From assembly GCA_038380795.1 (NCBI GenBank), contig CM076268.1:2219501-2283500 (forward strand): a DNA stretch of 64,000 nt, in the 5' to 3' direction. This DNA comes from Pyrocephalus nanus. Lineage: Eukaryota; Chordata; Aves; Passeriformes; Tyrannidae. Of this stretch, positions 42,241 to 55,290 are shown in pieces. Each line of letters starts with the position of its first letter. Positions within the stretch are counted from its first letter, which is position 1. A program made the translations under genes and the position numbers. The notes beneath the pieces are model-generated. The model was not told the DNA's origin, made no database searches, and saw only the letters and a program-made list of their open reading frames with translations.

Positions 42241-44028
42241 AAGCATTCCACTAAAAATGACAAAATCAGAACACCTATTTCCAAGGTCTGGAAGCACTTG
42301 TCAGAATTTATTCTTTTGGGGGATGAAAAGATAGCAGTCTATCAATAGCAGCCTTTTCTCTTAAATGAGCCACATTCTCCTAAAGTGGCCCACAACAGCC
42401 CAGCTCCTCTATCTGAGAAAAGCAGAAGCATGTTTGGAATTAAAGGGGGGGTGTGGTGTGGGGGGGGATCAATTCTGTCATCATATTTAGGCTTCAAGAG
42501 ATCTCAGTGGGCCCAGGGAGCCTTTCATAGCAGTTAGGCTGCTGAATGAGAGCATAATCTCTTTACAGTTTTTTCCTCCTCCTCTCAAAGTGGCTGGGAT
42601 CTTTTCTGTGAGCCCTCCTGCACGTGAATGGTGTGGCTAATAAGCCTATTAATGAGGTTCCACAGCAGAGTGTGAATAGGTAAATAAGCCCCAATCTGTT
42701 GAGGTTCAGGAGCAAGGGCAGTAAAGCCATCATGAACTAAAGGTGACAGTTTGAACTGAAATAGGAACAACAGCTCCAGGTTTCAAGCGAAAGAATAGAC
42801 AGACAAGGCCCACATTCAGGCTCCTTCTACCCCCTACCGAGTCCTATTTTCTTTCCCATTCTTCCTCCTTTATAAAATGTCTTGAGTAGTCACCCATTTT
42901 TTCAAAAGCTCTTGAGACGTCCTTTTTCATCCTGGCAATGATACATCAATAGGGGAGGAAGGAAAATGAGGACACCAATGCTCCTTTGCCCCGCAAGTTT
43001 CAAAAGCAGGAACAGCGCTATGTCCCCCCGCATATGGGAGCGGGGGAGGAGAAAGAAAGTTAAATTGAATCTTTCAGCCCTGCCAGCTCTTTGTCGCTGC
43101 TGTCAGCTGAACCCTGGTCCTCCCTCCGCACGCAGGCAGGGATACAGTTAATGTTCAACAGGGGCAGGGGACAAGCCAGGGGCTCCAGCTGCGGGGAAGG
43201 CACAGCTGGGCTCGGCCAAATCCCCGGCGAGGAGCAGGCAGAGGTGAGGAGATCAATTCCTTTCCTCCCCGACATCTCTCTTTCATCTGGCAGGGTACGG
43301 TGAGGATGTGCCCGACTTCAGGCTGTTCCTGGGCTGGACCCACAGGAGCCCAACTCATCCCTAAAAGCCCAGCTTTTGGGGGCGAAGGGAGAAGGTTAAG
43401 CAGGTGGCAAAGAACTCGTGTCTGCAGAGAGATGAGGTAAGATGGGCCACCAATGCCTCCGAGTAATGTGGGAAAAGTCACCTCAGAAAAAAAAAACACA
43501 ACACAGAGCTTCTGAGCACTCCTCAGTTCTAATCCTTACAGAGTCCCTGACATTTCTTTCAAGTGCAGGAGATGTTGGTGCAGCCAGGGCTCCATAGGAA
43601 CGGGCTGCTCCATGGAAGCCCAGCGAGGAACAAGCTGCAGCTCCTGCCACGTTGCAGACAGATGGCAAGGGAGGCCATGGGTACCACAGGGAGGCAAGTT
43701 CTGCACTGCTGATCTATTCTCCAGGTGCAGGACCTGCTAACATGTCACTGTTCTATCATCTGGTGAAAACAGGAGTATAATACTGAAAGTTAAATTAGGA
43801 GAAAAAAAAAAAGAAAAAGAAAGAAAATGAAAAGCCACACATTCAAGTTTTAGAGATCCATAGGGAGAAACTCTCTAGGCACTAATTCAGCCACGCACAT
43901 CACTGAGGGTTTACCTTCTCCCTGGGAGACAATGGGAAGCAACAATTCTTCCCTGTTACTCAAACTGTCCCATCCAAAAATATCTCTTGATGATGATGAA
44001 TAAATTAAATGCTTGTCCCAGATTCCTC

Positions 44029-44052
44029 TTTTTTTTTTTTTTTTTTTTTTTT
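44029..44052. repeat. Poly(T) tract, 24 bases
   Basis: Uninterrupted T run with no recognisable SINE body next to it. Confidence 0.95.
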
Positions 44053-44889
44053 AAAGTTCTTCTAAAACTAAATGCCTAAACCCAAACTCTGCCAGCTAAA
44101 ATATTTACCTGGTTTCCAAAGTGTTTATGGCTCCCTTTCCTGGCAGCTTTGAACTTTTTTTTTAGGGTATCAAAGAAGTAAATCATAGGAATTCACTTCC
44201 AAAAATTATTTTCTTTTCAAAGATAGGCAGAGTTGCTCAACATATTTCTCAGTGTCTCAGGGAAAAGTCATTTCATATAAACACAAACCCTTTCTAACAT
44301 AAAACTACTAGTGAGAGACTTTCATCAGCAGTTCCTCACCAGGTATTACTTCAAGATGCTGCTAAACCGAAAAACTGAGATAGAAATGAATTTATTTTAA
44401 TGCCAAGAGATCCAATAATTATCCATCAAACCATGAAGCAGATGGGCTATCAAGTTATTTTGCAGCAAAATGTATACAGGAAGGGGAGGGCTGCAGTTCC
44501 TGGTGCATAAAGGGATGGTTTTACTGGGTGTTTATCAACAAAAAAACCCCCTCATTTTGGTCAAGCTACAGAAAGTGGCAAATGAATTACTTTTGTCCAT
44601 CAATTTTTGATTTTCCTCTGCATTATGCACAGCAGAATCTTCCAGGAGATACTTCTTCAGGCAGTAAGGCCAAGTAGTTGGGGAAAAAAAGGTTATTTTC
44701 ACTATTGTTGTGTCAGTGTCTTGCAATGGCATTTGAGCACCAACACTCCCTTTGGATTGTTATGCCTTGTAGCCATGTAACCTTTCTGCTGCTCCTCTCA
44801 TTCTGTGTGTCTTAAGAAAAATATTCAAAAAAATATTTGTTGCTTTTATTACACTGGTGCAAGATAGATATATCTAAACAGGAAATGTG

Positions 44890-45170
44890 GTGTGTTATGA
44901 GCAGAGTATTACACTGGGATCCTGGACATTCAGTGTTTTCTGCCCTTCTGCATTGGCTTTCCTGCACAGTCCTGGGAAAGGCACTTAATTTGTCTGTGTC
45001 CAAGCTCTCCAGCTATGAAATGAGGATAATAGATGCTTCCTGTCTCCCACCCTTTATCCAGTTCATCTATTTAGATGGTAAGCTCCTCATCTCTGACCAT
45101 GTTTTTATGCATGGCTTAGAACAATAGGACACTGATCCCAGCTGGAACCTCCAGGCGCTTCCATAATGCA
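44890..45170 (+). repeat. Ancient amniote MIR/L3-like repeat with CORE and LINE-type tail
   Basis: The order of segments fits an old SINE/LINE-tail element: 'tgggatcctggacattcag', 'ggaaaggcacttaatttgtc', 'tgaaatgaggataata', 'tagatggtaagctcctc', and 'ggcttagaacaatagg...tgatcccagctgg...ccaggcgctt...ataatgcaaat'. These echo the 'GCAAGTTACTTAA', 'AAAATGAGGATAATA' and 'TTGTAAGCTCCT' boxes of such elements. Family name is uncertain between MIR, L3 and a related sauropsid SINE. Confidence 0.6.
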
Positions 45171-46279
45171 AATATTGAATACTAAATAACCAAAATAAAA
45201 GAAAATCCTCAATTTATTATGTATTCCCTCATAAAGAATTTGTCACACGCTGTCCTGGTGGAGCACCTCTGGCTCTTGGGGAATGGTGTCTTTTCTAAAA
45301 GAGTGGAAAGCAGCATGCATGGGAGAAGATCTTTTAACAGCAACCTCAGAGAAACCATATGAATAAAACTCCTTCTCAGTGCCAAGCAGGGCACAGTAAG
45401 ACAGAGCCAGACTTATAAAACTGAGAAGACAAAGGCTGCAAACACAATTTGTCCTTCTGTTACAGATCTTGGACCTATTTTGCTCGTTGGCCCATGAGCT
45501 TCTTAATTCTGTTTGCAGTTGATCAATACACGCTGGTTTGTTTGACTGGAGCTCTGCTTGTCTGACTAGACCAGCTGGTGGTTGTGGCAGCTTCCCCTGC
45601 CACAGTTACATCAGATCAGATTCCTCTCTGGTGACACCACAGGGTTCAGCAAGGGTGCTCCTACTTTCAGGCACAACCTCAGAGCAGAAGGTGTGAGGTC
45701 AGGCTTACGGCAGGGTTCGTGTTACAGCTTAAATCCTGGAAGGAGCAGAAAACTCCGTGGCAGGGACCCACAGTGTGGGCACTCTGTTCTTTCTGGGCAG
45801 GGTCCTGCGACCCAGCCATCCCACACCACTGAATCCCAACAGATCCCTCCTGCTTCCCACATCCTTGGCTGCAGTGCCAAGCTCTGTGTTTCCAGTTCAC
45901 TCTTTCAGAGGCCCAGCTTCAGGCACAGTCACTCTGTAGCAGTTCAAAAAAAAATAAAATCAAACTAATTCTTTTACTTTCCACAAGCCTGGGTAATAAA
46001 GCCCTGAATGCCTACAACTATTTCCCTGCCTCATTCCTCCCAACCCTCAAACATCTTTGAAGTCGGCATTCTACAAGCAGTTAATATTCTTTCTTGTCTC
46101 CCCTTCCTTTGCACATAATTTCCCCTCCCTATCTCCTACCATAGTTTTCACAGGAATTTGCTTTTTCCTGTATGTCTCTCTCTCAGTGAGAGCCACGTCT
46201 TTTATCAGCTGCAGTCCCCGCTGTAAGGTGACCTCCCCCTCCACTTTGCCAGGTGTTTAAGGTACCCACAATTTCACTT

Positions 46280-46410
46280 GAGAAACTGGACTGCCTTTGG
46301 AGAGAAGCCAGTGACCTGCCCAAGAAGGTCTCCACATAAACAGAAATGAATCAGGGTTTAACAGCCCTCATTTGTTAACTCTGTAACCAAGTCCACAAGC
46401 TGCCATCCCA
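46280..46410 (-). repeat. Probable MIR-like fragment, antisense
   Basis: The segment 'agccagtgacctgcccaag' followed by 'aggtctccacataaacag' and 'aatcagggttt' resembles the reverse complement of the MIR core ('TGACTTGCCCAAGGTCACACAG...'). Heavily diverged; moderate support only. Confidence 0.4.
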
Positions 46411-46676
46411 AAAACGGCGTGAAAAGGCAATGGTCAGGCAGATAAAGCCCAAAGGCAAATAGGGATTTGGTATTTTATACAGGCATGGGGAGTTCCTTAA
46501 ACAAAAGTCATGGGTTTTACCATAGAAAGGTTTCCCAGGTCACCACACAGACTCAAACTCTCCGTTTTCCCTGCTCACACAAACCCAGAAACACACTTTC
46601 CTCCTTCATTCTTCCCTGGTTTAAGTGGAGGGTTGCAGGGAAACTTGCTTTGCATGAAATCTAGACTTGCATTACT

Positions 46677-46708
46677 GAATATTCGTATGAATATCGATGA
46701 ATATTCAT
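46677..46708. repeat. Overlapping AT-rich palindromes
   Basis: GAATATTC (46677-46684) and the 12-bp perfect palindrome ATGAATATTCAT (46697-46708), with ATGAATAT repeated at 46687 and 46697. May be chance in AT-rich DNA or a dimeric factor site. Confidence 0.4.
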
Positions 46709-49216
46709 ATATGTATAAACATACAGCAAAATTTCAAGGCTTGAAGAGCAGGCCTGCTTTTGATTTAGGTAGCCAAGCTGAGGCTGTAAGGATCCATTCC
46801 ACCTCTTAAGGGATAGCAAAGGTCGGATCAGCGACTGCTGGATGAGAGAAACCCAACAGTGATCTTCCTTGCTGCTCCTCTGCCAAATGAGCAGACACAG
46901 ATCCTGCCAGAGCCTCCCAGGGCTGGGGAACGCAGTGGCTCAGGAAGTGTTTTGCACTGTGGAGACAAGTAAGGAGGCCAGAAACTTGATTACAGGGGAG
47001 ACTTAGTTAAAGATTCACTGGGATTCATTATGTTGAAAACCACTAGAAAGGAACGTGTTTCTACAGGAAGGGTAGGGCTGTTTTATTCTTGCTTCTGCTG
47101 TAAAACGCTGCTGATGGCTGAGCACACCAGCTACCGTCCTCTAGTGGGAGGAATACGGCAGGTCTGCGTGGATGTGCAGGAATGCTTTCCCTGGTTGTTA
47201 ATGTTAGTGCTCCTTTAATTTGCCAAAGAGAGCCTTGCAGAGCCAGCAGGACCCGGTTATCTGACCACCTTGCATTTGATGAGCAGGTAATGGGGCCGTT
47301 TTAGGCAAGGGGAGGGGAATCACGTAGTAAATAAGGTTTGTAAAGCCCCAGAGCTGTTGCTCATTCAGCTGAAATAATCCCCGAGTGCACAGACTGGGAA
47401 CAAGCTGCACAAAAGCTTGGAGCCCGGGAAGGCTGCACAGCGTTCCCAGCTGAGCCCTGCCCCGGAGGGGGGATGGCCGGGTCCCAGGGCACACATCCCA
47501 GCCAGCAGGGATGTGACCAGATGCTGGTGAGGCCGGCACACTGTTATCCCACCTTGCAGCACATGTTCCCTTGGCTGGGAAGAGCACCAGGCACTCAGGG
47601 ACCTTCCCTGCTGTCGCAGAGCTCCTTGGCCCCAGCCCTCAGCTGTTTGGGAGGATCAGGTCCTAAGAGCATAAACACAGGCTGAAAGAAAAAAAATCCC
47701 AAAACATCCCAGCAGATCCCCCACGATGCTTCCTGTGAGGAAGCAGTGTGTGTGTGTGTGGGAGGACAGGGGTGACCTGCCCTGCTGTCCCCAGTGGTCC
47801 TCTCCCTGGGCACAGACAGGCAGCCCTGGCTCCTGGCTGGGGACCCCACAGGACCCCGTCCCAAATGTGTCCCCCCACAGGGGGCTCACAAGAGGTGGCC
47901 TCTCCCCACCTTCCCAGGCTGGACAGGTCCCAAAATGTTGCACGTCCTTTGAAAAGGACAACAACGTGGATCAGTGACAGATGATAAATCCCAAGAATCT
48001 CTCAAAAAAACAAACTTTTTAAATGGGGCTCCAAATATTTACTGGCGTGTTCAGCCTCATGATGTGCAAATAAGAGCAACTCAGCAGTGCATCTGAAAGC
48101 AGTGAACTTCATTTTTGCCACAGAGGACAAGAAAAGAGTAGTGAGGAGTCAGGAACTGGAGAAACTCCGATTCCTGTGTTCCAGAAACCTTTAGCATTAA
48201 TAACACTTTTTCATGGCATGTAAAGGGTGAAATTCTGTGCTTGCCAGCGAGGTAGCTCTGTGTTAAAAACATACAAGGCAATTTCTCTCCTGTAAATTTT
48301 ACTCCCTGAAGCTTTACATTCAACAACCTACTTTTCTGATGGAGGGAAAAAAAAAGAAAAGGAAAGGAATCAGCAGTCCCACCCAGCCCAGCATGTAGCA
48401 ACAGGCTCCCAGTTAATTCTGGAAAACACAGAAACTGAAACATTTTAGACAGAAACTCCTGTGATCACCAGAGTACAGCCAAGAGGTGGTGGGGGGTGGA
48501 AAGCAAGTGGTGAAAAAATGAGCTAAAAGCAAAGGAGCTGCATTTGTAATTGTGCTCAGCCAGGAAAACATCATTTACAGGTAAGAAGGAGCACACGGTT
48601 TAACCCTGCCTCTGCAAACAAACAGGCAGCAGTAACTACAAGTGATGGCTCTCTTTCCATATCCATCTCCCCCCAGATGCCCAGGGGTCAGAAGCAGGGA
48701 CAGAAGGGAAAAAAGAAGCTGAAGGAGTAAAGGAAGGAGCTCATATGGTGCTTCTACTAAAACTGTTGTGAAGCCAAGACATGGTGTGGAAATACAAGGT
48801 TTCTCTGCACATATCCTGCTTTGAATCCCCAGCTTTCTGATGGTCTAAGGGGTGAGGAGCAGACCAAGAGCATTTTCCAAAGGCACGTGGAAAATGGGAT
48901 TAACCCCCCACCTTCATCAGGGAATGACTTGCAAGAGATCCCAGAGGAAAATCACACTGTGATTCCATCTGCTTAGAGACATCCAGTTCCTTCAGGAAAA
49001 TCTGTCTGGTCATTGGATATGCCACATGCCAGATTTAGTACCGAGGCTTCCTTTTCCTGGATCCTGAGAAGATCACCAAACAGGCCCAGGAGAAAATTCC
49101 TCCTTATGCCTTTCATCCAAAATTCTGACAGATGTGCCACCCAGCTGGGGCTCTTCTCTTAAGAGAGAGAATGGTGGGAGAAGGGGATTAACTTCGGCAG
49201 AGGGAAACAGTCTTCC

Positions 49217-49400
49217 AAAATCATGGAATGCTTTGAGTGGGAAGGAACCTTTCAAAGTCATCCAGTCCAACTCCCCCAACCATGAGCAGGGACACTTTCC
49301 ACCAGACCAGGCTGTTCAGAGCCCCATCCAAGCTGGCCTTGGACACTTCCACATCTTCTTTGGGCAGCCCGTGCTGGTGTTTTACCACCCTCTCAGGGTG
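49217..49400 (-). mobile_element. CR1 LINE, 3' fragment
   Basis: Minus orientation: the 3' end is at the left (tcatggaatgctttgagtgg, ggaaggaacc), then 'tcatccagtccaactccc', 'agcagggacactttccacc', 'ccaggctgttcagagcccc', 'tggccttggacacttcca'. All are CR1 3' landmarks read in reverse. No coding part remains. Confidence 0.92.
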
Positions 49401-50892
49401 AGCAGCCCAGGACACTCACCATGTCCCAGGTCATGCCCAGAGCTCCAGCTCCAGAAAGGGATAAGGCCAAGGATGTGAGAGTTGCTGGAGAAGAGGCAGC
49501 AGCCTCCAGGCCATGCAGATCCCATATCCCAGGGGGGCTGTGCTGCCTCTCCCTGCCGGATCGGGTGGGCTGGGAGCTGAATCCCATCAGCAGAGCAGTG
49601 AGGAGAAGCAGCCCACAGCTGTTTGCATGATACATATCTTGTGAATAAATAAACCTCATCTCCAGTGCTGCTGCTCTCTAAACATCTACAGGGACGTGCA
49701 TTCTCTCAAAACATTCAGAAAATAAACAGAGAGAGTGCTGCTCAGTGAACCCTCCTCCAGCCAAAGCACAGCACTGAGAAAGTATCTCCTCTCAGCAGAG
49801 TCTCATCAGAACCCAAAATTTCACTTTTTAATGAATGCTCTGTTTCCATTTTCTGACGCAGAGACACCTCACAGGGTATAAGTCTGGGTTTCCTAAGCCT
49901 CATGTATGTTTTTCCACATATTCTGGGAGGCAGGAGGAGGTAAAGAATAGTTAAATGCAGCACAATCGAAAATTAGCTCAAAATGCCACAAGCTGCAATT
50001 CAGATGGATTACAAGATAACCTCAGTAGTTTAAAGAATGTAACAAGAACAGCCTTAAATCAACATAAATACTTGCTCAGCCATTTTCCTCTCACGATTAA
50101 TGTCAGACTTGAGGGGTTTTTTTTTCTCCTATGGCAGTAAAACCATTTTCCAGCTTTTTTTTTTAGGGAAGGCATTTGTGATTACTAGAAAGGGGGTGAG
50201 AATGGTGATGGATGTGGGACCCTGGGGTAGGGACAGGGGGAGAAGGGTCTGGATGCCCTCTGGAGAATGGGAGTGGAGCTGGGCAGGGAAAAGCTGATGC
50301 TGGTGGGCGCACTTGGAGGGTTACAGTGCTCTGATACACCAGAATTTGCCAGAGATTGGAGGGGAGACAGGCAGATGCCTCTTGCCAGCCCAGAGAGGCA
50401 CCTGTGGCCTCTGGGATAAATTTCTGCTGTAAGGTCGCCTGCAAGCTGGCCAGGAGACACACCCTGGCTTGCTGGAGTCCAGAGAAGCTTCCAAGGACTT
50501 CAAAGGGATGGCTGAAGCAGACTGCAATGAATCTCTGCAGAAATGTAATGCACAGCATGTGTCTGAGGGGATGGAGAAGAGCTGGGGTGGTTTAGATTAG
50601 ATAGCACTATTTGGCTTTTGAGGGACTGGAGGAAGTGAAAGACACGTAACTGTCTTTTAAAGGGTAATATTTGACTTCAGGTCACCCAGCCCTGCAGAGG
50701 GGCTTGGAGATAAGCCATGGAAATGATTTCTGTGTGAAGGCTGGGTACCACTTCCCTACAGCTAATGTCCCTGAGGGCAGCTTTCCATCCAGAGTGTCAC
50801 TGTGCTGGGGTAAGGCTTGGTAAGGTAAGGTGGACCTTGTTGCCAGAGAGCACCTCGGGGTCACAGCTCCCTTTATGCTTCCCAGAATTACA

Positions 50893-51118
50893 GTATCCTA
50901 GAATAATTTGGGTTGAGAGGGACATTAAAGATCATTTAGTTCCAACCCCCTGCCATGGGCAGGGACACCTTCCACTGGACCAGGTTGCTCCAAGCCCTGA
51001 CCAACCTGGCCTTGGACACTTCCAGGGATCCAGGGGCAGCCACAGCTTCTCTGGGCAACCTGTGCCAATGTTCCACCACACTGACTGTAAAAAACCCTCT
51101 TCCTTATATCAAGGAATC
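50893..51118 (-). mobile_element. CR1 LINE, 3' fragment
   Basis: Minus orientation: 'cctagaataatttgggttga', 'gagggacattaaagatcat', 'ttccaaccccctgccatgg', 'acaccttccactggaccagg', 'ccttggacacttccaggga', 'tctctgggcaacctgtgcc'. Well preserved compared with the copy at 49217, so probably younger. Confidence 0.93.
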
Positions 51119-54100
51119 CTGTAATCAGAGGAGCAGCAGAAGGAAGAGATATTTGTGTGCTAATGACACTTTCAGACAGTGCTCCAGGAAAAATGCTTCA
51201 GACAATCTGGAACTCTTTTTGTAACCAGGCAAAGATGTCTGCACAGAGCTTGAGGTCTCGTGCCAGTCCTGGTGACACCTAAACTCCTCTGAGGTAGGGC
51301 AGTCTTACAGAGTTTGCCTGCATCCACAGGCCCTTTACATCTTACAATGCCATCCAAAAAAAAAAAAAAAAGTACAAGCAGCTAGTTGGCAATACCATCT
51401 AGTTTCTGACCACTGCAGGTTGCCTCATCTACTGGAAGTTTACTGATGGCCTTTATTCATTGCTTGGTTCCAGCTCTGCTCTGTGGATACAAAGAGACAG
51501 GATTTTACATATTTGTCAGGAGATTATGGTGTTTTCTCTTTCTTGTCAACAACATATTTTTTCTTTCTGTTTAATGTCAATAAAACCTTCCAAGAGTTAA
51601 ACAGAAGGACGAGTTTCTTCTCCTGATGGAAGGTACACCCAGAGATCTGGTAACCAGCCTTTATTCACTCCTCCTGAGGTGAACATTCCCTAACTGATAT
51701 CAAGACTTATTTTCCTCACAGAAAAGTGCCAGACCACGCCAATAACACAAAAAATCACTGGGGATTTGTCAGCAGAAACATTTGCTCTGGAGTAAGTATG
51801 AGCTTGAAGAGCAGAGCCAGAGTCAAGGCTAGGACACTGAGGATTGTTTGTTCCATTAAACAATTTACTGGCCAAACACAAAGCATTTCAAAGTGCCTGT
51901 CTCAGGCCAATAAAGAAAACATCTGCCCAGCAGAAATTACCTACATGTAGTACTTGATTGCACGCTCTGAAATTCCTCATATAAATCTCATTGCCTTGCT
52001 TGTCCACAAGGGAGTCTTCCCAAATTAATGCACAGCCTCCTAGAGAGCCACAATCTTAAAATGCCACCCTGCACATCTCTGCTGATGAAAGCTATGGAGG
52101 CAGAAGAACAGAAGAACTTTCCCAGCTACCACCTCACAACCCAGCAGAGCTTTTCAGGTCTGTACCTCACTGCCAGGAAAGGGAACCTCTGTAAGGAAGA
52201 TTTTTCTGTCTGCTTATTTTCAGTAAATACAGGGAGATTAACTTCTGCAATTTTCCCCAAATCACTCTTCAGTAAAGCGTGGTGGTTTTTTTTGTTTGTT
52301 TGTTTGTTTTTTTGCTTCAGGAGTTAAAATTCTTGTTGGTAAATACATTTGTTTCCCCCCAGAAGTGAGACACTTTTTAAATTAAAGTATGATTTTTTTC
52401 GGTTCGTTACAACAGTTACTGAGCAATAAGGTTGAAAAAGTAATAAAAATTTGTGAAGCTGCGTTATACAAAATAAAGAATAATTTAGCACTGGCAAAAG
52501 GATGGGTCCTGGCTTTAGCCATGATAACAAATGAGAGACTCATTTTCCAGTATCTTATCCCTTGGACATTATCTGCTTTTCCCAAGACCTTCACAGGTAC
52601 TGAATTGGTGCTTCAGTTCTCCTCTATCCCTGTTCCACTCACAGGTTAAAAAAAAATGAGCAACATTATTAGAATGATCTCCTAAAGAAATAGAGAGGGA
52701 GTCTGACTGATGTAATTGTGGAGACATGGTCTGAGGACTAATCAAACCAGCTCACTGAATAAATTTAAATGTAAAATCATGGGAAATACGGGAAACACTA
52801 CATCTATTTCCCCCAAAAGCACTTTCTTGTTTACCTACTAATTCCAGAGTATTAAGAGAAGACTCATTATTCACAGACAAGACAATTAAGTTTGGCATTC
52901 CCTGCAGACACTCATTCACCACCATCACAGCAACAGAGAAAAGACAAGCAGACCTCATATACAGGCCTTTATCTTCATTTTCCCTCGAGGCTCTTGTACA
53001 GAAAGAGTTGAAATAAGTACAAGGGTTCATCCAAGTCATCAATACTGGATTAATTTAGTAGATCTATACAATGCTGGAAGAGTATGTTGGGTACTCCTGG
53101 ATTGTGGGGGTTGCTTCTATGGGACTTTCTTCTTCCTTCTCATCAGAAACCTGTCCCTGACTGTTCAGCACCGATGTGGTAGCAGCCCTGGTAGCTCCTG
53201 CCAGCCCAAGTGTCTCCAGTGATGTGGCAAACATTTCCACGCCCACACTCGCCCCCCAGCTCACCTGCAGGAGATGGTGGATTCAGGAGCCACTTGGGCA
53301 GTGGTTTGATGTCACTGCATTTAATCTACAGCTCTTCTGAGAGGAGGAGGAAGAGGAGAAGGAGCAGTGCCACTCCAGCCAGGGAGGTCTGTGCCCTGCC
53401 CAAAACGGGGGCTTTTGTAAAACTCCCCTCGATGCCAAGGGGAGAGCAGGAAAATAAGCTCATGGTCACTACCACCAGTTTGGTTTGCATTCCTTAAATG
53501 TCTAAGCACAAGGATTGTTTTTGCAGGAAAATGAGTAGAAAGAGGGCTGCTGTGGTGTGCAGTTCATTACTTGGCCTGGGGTATTTCCTGGTGAATTATC
53601 CCTTAGCACTGGTGTTCTAGCAGGCAAACAGTAACCCATTCCCCAGGACAGGAGAAGGGATCAGGAGGCTCTATGAAGGTGAGCTGATTTCCCCTTAAAG
53701 CCAAGCACATCTAATGTCAGAGAGAAATTATTGAAGGAACAGCTAAAGAAATAAAGATACATCACAGAAGAAACAATGCAGAAAATGTCACCTTTCCCCC
53801 ATAGCTCCACACTGAGCTGAGATTTAAAGCATGAAGGCAAGCAGTGCTTTATTACACCACTCAAAACATTTTATTTCACCCAAGTGGAGACTTGCAGCTT
53901 CTAGTCTGAACTCTCACATCTCCTGGGTCATATACCTGCTCCCAGAACCTCCAGCATCAAGACCATAACTTCTGGTTGAACCAGATTGTTTAGAAGAAAA
54001 AAAAAAAATAACCCCATCTTAATTTAAGTTTTCAAAGAGAGAATTCATCATATCCCTAGGCAAATTGTTTCAGATATTAAATTCTCCAGTGGCCAAGAAT

Positions 54101-54712
54101 GCACACCTTATTACAGGTCGGAATTCTTCAGCTTTCAACCACAAAACCTCATTATAACTTCGCTTCATTAAGGAGCCCTTTCCCCACACCAGTACCCATC
54201 TGCACTGATGGTTTGTCCACACAGAGCATGGTGGGGTGATGCACTCACTGTCAGAGACAGACCCCACGGAATAGCCAGAAATCTCAGTGTAAATTTACTA
54301 CATTTACAGGAATTTCCTCAGTAACCTAAATTACTTTGGGTTACCCAATCTTTTATTTAGAGCAATTTAACATTTGAAAGAAAACAAAGCCTGGTCAGTT
54401 GTGCTTCCAGCACACACCAGCTGCAGTGTATGACCTACAGCAGGGACAGCACATCCCAGGTTTGCTGGTGGCTCCAGGCAGGAAAGTGCCTTTGGGGTCA
54501 CACCTCACTCCTGCTCCCATATTTCCCTCCCTGATTCCCCCCCCATTCCAGCCAAGAGCAATGTCTCAGGGCCAGACACAGCCCTGAGCACACCCACCAC
54601 ACAGAGAGGTGCTCATGAGGGGCTTATTCCCACCACCAAGTGCTCCTTGTGCTGTCCTTTTTCTTGGAGCTTATCCTCGTATTTTGTGTTATTACCAAAC
54701 AAAGTTAAATTT

Positions 54713-54744
54713 GTATATATATATATACATATATTTATGTTATA
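54713..54744. repeat. (TA)n-type repeat abutting a CR1 fragment
   Basis: About 30 bp of TA/CATA directly before the 5' edge of the CR1 copy at 54745. Confidence 0.85.
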
Positions 54745-54960
54745 AAGGTTTAAGCTCGATATCAAGAAAAGACTTTTCACCCAGAGAGTTGTTATATTCT
54801 GGAACAGGCTTCCCAGGGCAGTGGTTACAGCACCAAGCCTGAGTTCAAGGAGCATTTGGACAACGCTCTCAGGCACGTGGTGTGACTCTTGGGGTGTCCT
54901 GTGCAGGGCCAGGAGCTGGACTCGATGATCCTGATGGGATCACGTTCTGTGATCCTATGA
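54745..54960 (+). mobile_element. CR1 LINE, 3' fragment of a distinct subfamily
   Basis: 'aaggtttaagctcgatatca', 'cacccagagagttgttat', 'tggaacaggcttcccagggc', 'gagcatttggacaacgctc', 'tggactcgatgatcctgatg' and tail 'gtgatcctatga'. The internal wording differs from the other copies (e.g. caggcttcccagggc instead of caggttgcccagag), so another subfamily. Confidence 0.9.
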
Positions 54961-55084
54961 AATTGCAATACTAACACAAAACTGAAGCACATGCAGGGCT
55001 GTGGCTGCTGTTGCCACCACAAGCCCCAGATGGAAGAAGCCGTGGATGAGCAGAGTCACAAATCAGCAGGACGCTGTTCCTGGG

Positions 55085-55290
55085 ACCGTCCACACCTCAC
55101 AGCACAGGCAATGCTTATTGTGATTGGCACGGAGGGTTTGAAAGTAAACAATAGAGCACCTGATTTGTTATTTTCCACTGGAATTTGGAGGCTGAAGCGG
55201 GGAGCAGTGAGGGGGAGGGGAGGCACCATTCCAATAGGTGTGGTGGTGGCTCCGGCATGTTCCAGCTTGACAGCCCTCCCCGATCCATGG
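55085..55290. promoter_or_regulatory. Candidate distal regulatory element
   Basis: Unique block with CAATGCTTATTGTGATTGGC, GAAAGTAAACAATAG, TTTGTTATTTTCC and CACCATTCCAATAGG, i.e. forkhead/SOX-, CCAAT- and TEAD-like words, between two CR1 fragments. Texture-based. Confidence 0.25.

Larger units (their letters stand above)
41291..49216. other. Intergenic DNA upstream of FGFR2, proximal part
   Basis: No gene is supportable. Contents: a non-coding element candidate at 42110-42240, a 24-T run at 44029-44052, a MIR/L3-like repeat at 44890-45170, a likely antisense MIR piece at 46280-46410, a palindromic AT block at 46677-46708 and a short (GT)n at 47747-47761. Frames here are short and match nothing known to me. 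Confidence 0.8.
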
